Shown: positions 45,101 to 50,776 of the stretch, piece by piece | Numbering within the stretch: position 1 is the first letter of the stretch | Layout of the letters: each line of letters begins with the position of its first letter | DNA from: an uncultured Bacteroidota bacterium | GTDB lineage: Bacteria > Bacteroidota > Bacteroidia > Chitinophagales > Chitinophagaceae | Assembly: GCA_903829015.1 (NCBI GenBank) | Contig: CAIKOJ010000032.1 | Coordinates: forward strand, 1-50,776 | DNA: 50,776 nt | Direction: 5' to 3' | The notes under the pieces: model-generated | What the model was told of the DNA's origin: nothing | The model's database searches: none | What the model saw: only the letters and a program-made list of their open reading frames with translations | Made by a program: the position numbers and the translations under genes

Positions 45101-45436
45101 AGTAAACTGCTTTTGAGTATTCACACATCCGCTATAAGTAGCAGGATTTATGACGGGCAATCCCTTAATTGTGATTAAAGTAGTTACAAAACTTGAACCT
45201 ACCGAATAGGTGATCACTACAGCCCCCAGAGAGTTTCCGGTAACGACACCACTGAGCGGCCCCACACTGGCTAAGGTAACGTTGCTGCTGCTCCAGGTTC
45301 CGCCAGGAGTTAAGTCACTTAATACAGTAGTGGAACCCAAACAAACAAACGAACTACCGGTTATCGGTGCTGGCGTCTGTGCATAAACAGATACCGCACT
45401 GATCAGGACCGCCAAAATCAGTAATATTTTTTTCAT
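42110..45436 (-). CDS. secreted multidomain protein with T9SS type B (gliding-type) sorting domain
   Basis: The 1108-residue protein has a signal peptide (MKKILLILAVLISAVSVYAQ). Three BIG2-like repeats follow (residues ~22-240), close in pattern to those of the 2087-residue protein at 8196 (GGTWSSSN, TGVVTG). A LamG-like domain (~245-450: LVAWYPFCGDTTDHSGNGRD; WHNLVLVKNGGVYHFYIDNG) comes next. Then come SprB/PKD-type repeats with CxGD and GxYxVxV patterns. The end, from AIPNAFSPGSGYNNKF to YVYEFEAKT, is a type B sorting domain, whereas the other secreted proteins here have type A. The start at 45436 was chosen over an ATG six codons upstream to set the signal first. It is likely a surface adhesin. 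Confidence 0.88.
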   Translation of the reverse strand: MKKILLILAVLISAVSVYAQTPAPITGSSFVCLGSTTVLSDLTPGGTWSSSNVTLASVGPLSGVVTGNSLGAVVITYSVGSSFVTTLITIKGLPVINPATYSGCVNTQKQFTGIPSGGSWGSSNSLIATANFLGVVSGISAGVVNISYTEAGGCTAIAPVTINPVPTPITGTTYAYTGTTTTLSDATPGGNWSSSNPALATVGATTGIVTGAGAGLLLISYTLPTGCSAFSRVEIDPLPARANLVAWYPFCGDTTDHSGNGRDLIDHGIITAPATLTADRFGNANSAYQFNGVNSMMNYTVFFPNSGTPPDFTYSCWVFVPANQSAIILYNGNPQADGFGFVINNGTLGTPGNQVGVLFGGSGLLYASQPITLGAWHNLVLVKNGGVYHFYIDNGSGLFFIETTAPLFSDVFALGLNYHSTLPGFGPLTDAFDGSIDDIAVINRQLTSAERLSLFNFNPDAKKFSLGNDTTICTDIINLAPDPQTLGGLYTWSNFVGLSFVTIDTTDTLVTVYPVAGPFGNTYALTISKPYGCSFSDTITIYKSPIPVNLGPDQNVCIGDTIQLSQFFPSASFLWSTGDTAHSIGVTTTGTYYVTVDSIYNGSTCVGRDTIDINFHAVPIIGLPATVRNCNGAPFTLVPHQDPAYTFFWSTGVTTDSLPVATSGTYWVRVSDSGCLRYDTSIVLIVFDTVSFFAQDTAVCRGGHKQVTGLDVTLNPICTYQWTPTAGISNPNIAYPDIIADTSAEYIVRVSYPGCPDFFDSFHIDVQPNPQVRFTGNRDVCDGDTVHLSATVTPDWYSGYIYNWAPSIGLDYSTRGTVVFTAGDTTKYILTVTTPAWRTGGLIGCIGVDSMIVYSHPRKFNRLDSIEQVCPGDSIQLIPVDTSTQGAVGVAYHWTPSIYLDDANSATPWVRAITNETYTLVAYSQFGCKDTLHVDFKVHPAAMIEVGDSVILYPGESVHLQPQTNCSYFTWFPNLGLNTVSVSDPIANPDVSTKYYVHAMTEMGCVTDDSISIHVDPNSLIAIPNAFSPGSGYNNKFSVIKRGIVSLNYFRIFDRWGVKVFETTNIDEGWDGNYKAKPQPFGVYVYEFEAKTDKGKVFTRHGNVTLIR

Positions 45437-45853
45437 AAACACTTTATCAGACAAATATAAAATTTCAATACAAATATATAAAAGTTAGCCAAAAATATTC
45501 ATTCAGTTCGGTATTTCCACACAATTAAGATGGATATAAATAATGTTATTGAACAAAAAGCTGAACCAAATGCGTTAGCATGAATATAGACACCATTTTT
45601 CGGGTTCTGGTTGGGCATCACTCAGTGCAAACAAAGGTATCTCATCTACTGCCTCGATTGTACTGAAAAATATACACATTCATATATAACGAATGCTTCA
45701 CACGCCTACCACTTGTATTTATATAGTTTAAATACCATGAGTCCTGCCGCATAAAGTTTATGCACAAACACACTATTATTTAAATGTATATTTAAAGTGA
45801 GCGCCAGATTTTAGTATTGAAGTTGTAATTTGCCGCTCAATTCTCACATTTCG
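45437..45853. other. AT-rich divergent intergenic region
   Basis: No gene was found here. Minus-strand elements TATATTTG at 45471-45478 and 45452-45459, and TACCTTTG at 45632-45639, match TANNTTTG and may serve the type B T9SS gene. On the plus strand TATATTTA (45787-45794) is one base off and could serve the glycosyltransferase. No RNA gene was recognised. Confidence 0.5.
45471..45478 (-). promoter_or_regulatory. -7 candidate for the type B T9SS gene
   Basis: TATATTTG on the minus strand matches TANNTTTG exactly, 34 bases upstream of the start at 45436. A second copy at 45452-45459 is too near the start to leave a normal leader. Confidence 0.4.
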
Positions 45854-46570
45854 ATGACGTTATTATCCATAGTAATTCCAGCTTATAACGAGGGGCCTAC
45901 CATTCACAGGATACTTGATAAGGTAAAATCCGTGCAACTCATCGCAGATATAAAAAAGGAAATAATAATTGTCAACGACTGCTCAAAAGACGATACTGAA
46001 GCAGCAATCAGGAAATACCAGACTGAAAACCCTGACATTAAGATAACTTACTATGCACATGAGGTAAATATGGGAAAAGGTGCCGCGCTGCATACAGGGA
46101 TAAAAAATGCCACTGGTGATTACGTAATTATACAAGATGCCGACCTGGAGTATGACCCTGAGGAATACAACATTCTGCTCAAACCAATGATCGATGGCTT
46201 TGCTGATGTGGTTTACGGATCCAGATTCATGGGTGGCAACCCGCACCGCATATTATTTTTCTGGCATTCCATTGGCAACAGGTGGCTCACAACAGCCTCG
46301 AATATGCTCACTAACCTGAATCTCACAGACATGGAAACATGTTACAAATTGTTTAAGCGTGAAATCATACAGGGCATCAAGCTGGAAGAAAAGAGATTTG
46401 GTTTTGAGCCTGAAGTGACGGCAAAGATTTCAAGGGTACCCAAGATAAGGATTTATGAGGTAGGCATATCTTATTACGGGCGCACATACGAAGAAGGTAA
46501 AAAAATAGGCTGGAAAGACGCTTTCAGAGCGCTGTACTGCATCATAAAATACAACGTGTTTAATAAATAA
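45854..46570 (+). CDS. family 2 glycosyltransferase, dolichyl-phosphate mannosyltransferase-like
   Basis: The 238-residue protein has the GT-A signs of family 2: [50 protein letters not shown] with the metal-binding [18 protein letters not shown] and CYKLFKREI. It lacks the C-terminal membrane helices of many relatives, as in the soluble DPM1-type enzymes, so it probably puts a sugar on a polyprenyl phosphate at the inner face of the membrane. The start at 45854 was chosen over a TTG eight codons upstream. It precedes the ATP synthase operon but is unlikely to be functionally tied to it. Confidence 0.88.
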   Translation: MTLLSIVIPAYNEGPTIHRILDKVKSVQLIADIKKEIIIVNDCSKDDTEAAIRKYQTENPDIKITYYAHEVNMGKGAALHTGIKNATGDYVIIQDADLEYDPEEYNILLKPMIDGFADVVYGSRFMGGNPHRILFFWHSIGNRWLTTASNMLTNLNLTDMETCYKLFKREIIQGIKLEEKRFGFEPEVTAKISRVPKIRIYEVGISYYGRTYEEGKKIGWKDAFRALYCIIKYNVFNK

Positions 46571-46682
46571 AACATATAATGTGTTCTTTACCCAAATATT
46601 AATACAGCCGGCAAATCGTTGTACCAAGGCAAAAGATCAATTTGTTATAGAAAAAAGTGCTTTTTTTTGAAAATAATTCCCC

Positions 46683-46690
46683 TACCTTTG
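46683..46690 (+). promoter_or_regulatory. -7 element of the ATP synthase operon
   Basis: TACCTTTG matches TANNTTTG exactly, 21 bases before the atpB start. A T-rich stretch at 46661-46669 lies in the -33 area. Confidence 0.55.
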
Positions 46691-46711
46691 CACAAAATTT
46701 GAAATCAGGTA

Positions 46712-47866
46712 ATGGGTATTAAACGGCTGTATTCCTTATTCGTATTGACTTTCGCACTGTTTGGAGCGTCTATTAACGCTGCTGCACAGGCCGAGGAAAA
46801 TCACGAAGCCGCCGCCACAGAGGCAGCTGCTCCGCATGAAGAAAAAAAAGGTATCAATATTACCGAACTGGTTTTTGGCCACGTTTCCGATTCTCACGAA
46901 TGGCATCTGTTTTCCCTTAAAAAGGAAAACGGCGAAGAAAAGCCTGTTGCTTTTCCTTTGCCTATGATCATTTATCAGCCGGGCAAGGGAGTTACAGTAA
47001 TGTCTTCAGGTCATTTTGAAGAATGGCACAAAACAGCCGATGGCAAAGCAATCAGCAACGAGCATGAAGGGCTTTACATCGAAAAGCACATGAAAGAAAA
47101 AGTGCTGGCTGTTGATGGTTCAAAAGTGTACGATTTTTCTATTACTAAGAATGTACTTTCCATGCTCATCGGTGTTGTTCTTTTACTTTGGGCAATGACC
47201 AGTGCTGCTAAGAAATACAAAACGGGTGCACAGGTTGCGCCAAAAGGATTCCAGAATTTTATTGAGGTAGTTATTGTTTTCATCCGCGACGAAGTAGCGA
47301 AGCCAAACCTTGGTGCTAAATACCTCCGCTTCCTCCCATTGTTACTTACAATATTCTTCTTTATCTGGATCAATAACCTTTTGGGCTTGCTTCCGGGTGG
47401 TGCTAACTTCACCGGTAACATAGCAGTTACCGCATGCCTTGCCCTTGTAGCGTTTGTGGTAATGATGGCCAACAGTAATAAACATTTCTGGGGTCACTTG
47501 CTCAATCCACCAAACGTACCATTTCTGGTTAAGTGCCTGCTGGTGCTTATCGAGGTAATGTCTCTGTGTATTAAACCAGTGGCATTGATGATACGTCTTT
47601 TCGCAAACATGCTGGCTGGTCACATTGTGATACTCAGTGTAATCTGCCTGATATTTATTTTTGCACTGCTCAATGTTTATGTAGGTAGTGGTTTCGTATT
47701 GGTTTCTCTTGCGTTCTCTATATTCATGTTCATGCTCGAATTGCTGGTTGCAGTTATTCAGGCGTTTATCTTCGCCAATCTTACTGCCGTGTTTATCGGT
47801 CAGGCTATAGAAGGCGATCATAGCCACGATCACGAACATGGTCATGACGCAGCAGCAGCACATTAA
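46712..47866 (+). CDS. atpB: F1Fo ATP synthase subunit a
   Basis: The 384-residue protein is longer than the E. coli subunit because of an N-terminal extension. This starts with a signal-like segment (YSLFVLTFALFGASINAAAQ) and a Glu/Ala/His-rich stretch, a pattern known for Bacteroidota. The membrane part has the essential arginine in VALMIRLFANMLAGHIVI (about residue 295) and the last helix VIQAFIFANLTAVFIGQAIEG, followed by a His-rich tail. It forms the proton path beside the c-ring. It is the first gene of the operon and is followed by atpE after 55 bases. Confidence 0.96.
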   Translation: MGIKRLYSLFVLTFALFGASINAAAQAEENHEAAATEAAAPHEEKKGINITELVFGHVSDSHEWHLFSLKKENGEEKPVAFPLPMIIYQPGKGVTVMSSGHFEEWHKTADGKAISNEHEGLYIEKHMKEKVLAVDGSKVYDFSITKNVLSMLIGVVLLLWAMTSAAKKYKTGAQVAPKGFQNFIEVVIVFIRDEVAKPNLGAKYLRFLPLLLTIFFFIWINNLLGLLPGGANFTGNIAVTACLALVAFVVMMANSNKHFWGHLLNPPNVPFLVKCLLVLIEVMSLCIKPVALMIRLFANMLAGHIVILSVICLIFIFALLNVYVGSGFVLVSLAFSIFMFMLELLVAVIQAFIFANLTAVFIGQAIEGDHSHDHEHGHDAAAAH

Positions 47867-47876
47867 TTGAGCGTAA

Positions 47877-48173
<297 letters not shown>

Positions 48174-48190
48174 TAGTCTGCAAGAAACTT

Positions 48191-48225
48191 AACTGCATCC
48201 AAAGCAAAGGGCGATGGATGCAGTT
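48191..48225 (+). promoter_or_regulatory. strong hairpin between atpE and atpF
   Basis: A perfect 10-bp stem, AACTGCATCC (48191-48200) with GGATGCAGTT (48216-48225), closes a 15-base loop and is followed by an A/T-rich run. It begins 17 bases after the atpE stop. It could be a partial terminator or a 3' stabiliser of an atpB-atpE message; the T-run is imperfect, so full termination is unlikely. Confidence 0.65.
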
Positions 48226-48404
48226 ATTTAAATTTCATTCTCCCTGACGATCGTTTAAGAGTACAGAAGTTGTACACCAGGTCGTTAGGTTAATTTAAAA
48301 TATTTTTAGTTCTTTATAATGCTCCTAAACTGTAATTGGTCTGGAGCTCAATGTTAAACTTCTCCTGTCGCCCTTCTAGGGGCAGGGGGTAAATGTTTTT
48401 AATT

Positions 48405-48899
48405 ATGGATTTGTTAACCCCGGAACTCGGTTTATTCTTTTGGACGCTTATTGCGTTCCTTGCTGTATTTTTCATCCTGCGCAAATTTGCATGGGGACCA
48501 ATCATCAGCTCACTCGGCGACCGCGAAAAAGGAATAGCTGATTCTATTGCTACAGCAGAACGCGTCCGCAACGAAATGAGCCAGCTGAAAGCAGAGAACG
48601 AGAAACTGCTGGCACAGGCACGTGAAGAGCGCACCGCTATGCTCAGGGAAGCTAAAGAAACAAGAGACAAGATCGTTGGCGAGGCTAAGGATATGGCTAA
48701 AATTGAAGCTAACAAGATCATTGTAGATGCACAGCACCAGATCCAGCAGCAGAAAATGGCTGCCATCACAGAGGTGAAAAATGAAATCGGTACTCTGGCA
48801 ATTTCAGTTGCCGAGCAGATCCTGCGCAAGCAGTTGAACGCGGCCGACGGTCAGGATACCTATATGAAGATGCTTGCTGGAGATATTAAACTTAACTAG
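48405..48899 (+). CDS. atpF: F1Fo ATP synthase subunit b
   Basis: The 164-residue protein has one N-terminal membrane helix (LFFWTLIAFLAVFFILRKFAW) and then a long charged coiled coil that forms the peripheral stalk. The start at 48405 gives MDLLTPELGLFFW, the N-terminus I recall for this family in Bacteroidota; an ATG four codons upstream (48393) is closer to a GGGGG stretch and is possible. The gap to atpE is unusually long, over 200 bases. Confidence 0.94.
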   Translation: MDLLTPELGLFFWTLIAFLAVFFILRKFAWGPIISSLGDREKGIADSIATAERVRNEMSQLKAENEKLLAQAREERTAMLREAKETRDKIVGEAKDMAKIEANKIIVDAQHQIQQQKMAAITEVKNEIGTLAISVAEQILRKQLNAADGQDTYMKMLAGDIKLN

Positions 48900-48938
48900 C
48901 CAATTCGACAATTCGATAATGTGCCTAAGCATTGACGA

Positions 48939-48973
48939 ATTGCCAAATTGCCAAATTGCCAAATTGTCAAATT
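48939..48973 (+). repeat. octanucleotide tandem repeat between atpF and atpH
   Basis: Four copies of the 8-base unit ATTGCCAA stand in a row (the last reads ATTGTCAA), ending 9 bases before the atpH start. A looser repeat of AATTCGACA-type units precedes them. Confidence 0.85.
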
Positions 48974-48981
48974 AAAAGAAA

Positions 48982-49548
48982 ATGCAAAATCCGCGCCTCG
49001 CGACTAGATATGCGAAATCACTCCTCGATCTGGCTGTAGAAAGAAACAGCCTGGAGGATACGCTTAAGGATATGCAGCTGCTGACAAGTATCTGCGAGCA
49101 AAGCCATGATTTTGTAGTTATGCTGCGCAGTCCTGTTATTCCGTCTGATAAGAAAAAGAAAATTGTAGAATTGTTGCTGGAAGGTCGCAATGTGAGTAAG
49201 CTTACTCAGATATTTGTTGATCTGCTAGTGGCTAAAGGCCGTGAGGCTAATCTTCCAGAAGTAGCTATCGCTTACCAGACTCAGTACAACGAGTTGAAGA
49301 ATATTAAGCTGGTAAATGTAACTACTGCAACGGCAATGACCGAGGCTACACTCGCCAGCATTAAAGAAAAAATTGCAGGCTTCCTGCCCGGTGATTCAGT
49401 TCAGTTAAAGACGTCTGTAAATGAAAACCTCATTGGCGGATTTGTGATAGAAATGGATAATAAACTGTATGATGCCAGCGTGAAGAAAAAATTAAACGAC
49501 TTCAAATCTAAGGTGATCGATAAGAGCTACGAAAGCAAGATCGGTTAA
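48982..49548 (+). CDS. atpH: F1Fo ATP synthase subunit delta
   Basis: The 188-residue protein matches the delta subunit: the start LATRYAKSLLDLAVERNSLE, then FVVMLRSPVIPSDKKKKIVE and the C-terminal SVNENLIGGFVIEMDNKLYD followed by VKKKLNDF. It ties the peripheral stalk to the alpha subunits of F1. It follows atpF after an 82-base spacer containing an 8-base tandem repeat. Confidence 0.95.
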   Translation: MQNPRLATRYAKSLLDLAVERNSLEDTLKDMQLLTSICEQSHDFVVMLRSPVIPSDKKKKIVELLLEGRNVSKLTQIFVDLLVAKGREANLPEVAIAYQTQYNELKNIKLVNVTTATAMTEATLASIKEKIAGFLPGDSVQLKTSVNENLIGGFVIEMDNKLYDASVKKKLNDFKSKVIDKSYESKIG

Positions 49549-49703
49549 TCAAAGAGCAGGAGCCACAAAAAGAAAACAAGGAATAAATAATAAAAGGTAG
49601 CCCAGGTAAATAAGATAAAAGGATAAACAACAACTCCCGACTATCTACCATCTACTAAAGACTATCTACTAAATTTTCAAAAAAAAGAATAAAATCACAA
49701 TAT

Positions 49704-50776
49704 ATGGTTGATATTAAACCGGATGAGATATCGGCGATATTGCGCCAACAGTTGGCCAACGTCGACAATGCAGCTACGCTTGAAGAAGTAGGTACTGTAT
49801 TACAGATTGGTGACGGTATTGCCCGCGTGTACGGGCTGAACGGTGTTCGCCAGGGCGAACTTGTTGAATTCGCAAATGGTGTAAAAGCCATCGCGTTGAA
49901 CCTGGAAGAAGACAACGTAGGTGTGGTACTCATGGGTGACTATATGGAGATCCGTGAGGGCGACAAAGTAAAACGTACTAACAAGATCGCATCTATCATG
50001 GTAGGTGACGGTATGGCAGGACGTGTTGTAAACACACTGGGTGAGCCTATCGATGGTAAAGGACCTATCAAGGGTGAACTGTACGAAATGCCACTGGAGC
50101 GTAAAGCACCGGGCGTTATCTTCAGAGAGCCGGTAAAGGAACCACTGCAGACCGGTATCAAAGCGATCGATGCGATGATCCCGGTAGGCCGCGGACAGCG
50201 TGAGCTGGTGATCGGTGACCGCCAGACTGGTAAGACCGCAATCTGTATTGATACCATTATCAATCAAAAAGAATTTTACGCTGCAGGCAAGCCTGTATAT
50301 TGTATTTACGTTGCTATCGGACAGAAAGCATCTACCGTTGCTGGTGTGATGAAAGTGCTCGAAGACAATGGAGCTATGGCTTATACAACCATCGTTGCAT
50401 CGTCTGCATCTGAGCCTGCACCACTTCAGTTCTATGCGCCATTCGCAGGTGCTGCTATCGGAGAGTTCTTCCGCGATACAGGACGTGCTGCATTGGTGAT
50501 CTATGACGATCTTTCAAAACAGGCTGTGGCTTACCGTGAGGTGTCTCTGCTGCTTCGCCGCCCTCCGGGACGTGAAGCTTACCCTGGTGACGTATTCTAC
50601 CTGCATAGCCGCTTGCTGGAACGTGCTGCGAAAGTTATCGGTAACGATGATGTAGCTAAGAAAATGAATGACCTTCCTGATAGCATCAGGCACATGGTGA
50701 AAGGTGGAGGTTCGCTTACGGCGTTACCGATCATCGAAACACAGGCCGGTGACGTATCTGCATACATTCCAACCAA
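49704..50776 (+). CDS. atpA: F1Fo ATP synthase subunit alpha (3' end missing)
   Basis: The frame from ATG at 49704 stays open to the window edge and gives the first 357 residues of about 525. It has the alpha-subunit N-terminus ([20 protein letters not shown]), the beta-barrel region ([20 protein letters not shown]), the Walker A GDRQTGKT and the later [20 protein letters not shown] of the alpha subunit. It carries the non-catalytic nucleotide site of F1. It lies 155 bases after atpH, a spacer with A-rich sequence and a repeated GACTATCTAC motif. Confidence 0.98.
   Translation, partial: MVDIKPDEISAILRQQLANVDNAATLEEVGTVLQIGDGIARVYGLNGVRQGELVEFANGVKAIALNLEEDNVGVVLMGDYMEIREGDKVKRTNKIASIMVGDGMAGRVVNTLGEPIDGKGPIKGELYEMPLERKAPGVIFREPVKEPLQTGIKAIDAMIPVGRGQRELVIGDRQTGKTAICIDTIINQKEFYAAGKPVYCIYVAIGQKASTVAGVMKVLEDNGAMAYTTIVASSASEPAPLQFYAPFAGAAIGEFFRDTGRAALVIYDDLSKQAVAYREVSLLLRRPPGREAYPGDVFYLHSRLLERAAKVIGNDDVAKKMNDLPDSIRHMVKGGGSLTALPIIETQAGDVSAYIPT

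Noticed and set aside
45437..45853. A tRNA or small RNA gene in the long AT-rich spacer
   Set aside because: No cloverleaf, TTC-loop sequence or stable hairpin with a T-run was found.
48314..48829. Minus-strand open frame (171 codons) opposite atpF
   Set aside because: atpF is certain from its membrane helix and coiled coil; the minus frame is Ser/Ile-rich with no recognisable domain.
48939..48973. Period-8 repeat as a CRISPR remnant
   Set aside because: The units are eight bases long with no spacers and no cas gene in the window.
49800..50267. Minus-strand open frames opposite atpA
   Set aside because: The plus frame carries the alpha-subunit Walker A and N-terminal domain; these are shadows.

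Overview
The window is a stretch of chromosome from a member of the Bacteroidota, most likely a Chitinophagaceae-like organism. The signs are type A and type B sorting domains of the type IX secretion system (T9SS), a DUF6089/PorG-like barrel, the DUF4294 and BT_3928 families, an atpB-E-F-H-A order with no beta/epsilon genes in view, and many promoters matching the Bacteroidota -7 element TANNTTTG. No tRNA, rRNA, CRISPR array, transposase or phage gene was seen.

Layout. 1-5.8 kb: end of rpmI, rplT, a DUF4294 protein, a PorG-like barrel, tyrS and a seven-heme cytochrome with TPRs. 5.8-21.9 kb (minus strand): superoxide dismutase, then a block of secreted T9SS cargo. The block holds a six-repeat NHL protein, a 2087-residue protein with 24 Ig-like repeats, three tandem paralogues of an unrecognised ~505-residue family plus a more distant T9SS cargo protein, and a small lipoprotein. 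21.95-25.84 kb (plus): a five-gene metal-handling operon with a Cys-rich exported peptide, a Met-rich outer-membrane barrel, an MbnP-like lipoprotein, a small cytochrome-like lipoprotein and an MbnH/MauG-like diheme enzyme. 26-36 kb: folP, a BT_3928 (DoxX-like) protein, a VOC-VOC-GNAT fusion, a metzincin-like lipoprotein, fbp, a membrane protein and a SWIM/SNF2 helicase. 36.5-39.9 kb: a short surface-polysaccharide set (flippase, acyltransferase, glycosyltransferase). 39.9-41.8 kb: PiT phosphate transporter with its DUF47 partner. 42.1-45.4 kb: a type B T9SS protein with Ig-like, LamG and SprB-like repeats. 45.8 kb to the end: a family 2 glycosyltransferase and the F1Fo ATP synthase operon, cut inside atpA.

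How the genes fit together. The most interesting region is 21.95-25.84 kb. By family analogy (MbnP/MbnH), the diheme enzyme would oxidise a tryptophan of the MbnP-like lipoprotein to make a copper site, while the Met-rich barrel and Cys-rich peptide would move or hold the metal; this is inference. The three tandem T9SS cargo genes show mosaic identity that includes silent sites, which suggests gene conversion, and they differ in codon use and transcript layout. The ATP synthase operon carries a strong hairpin after atpE and an octanucleotide tandem repeat before atpH.
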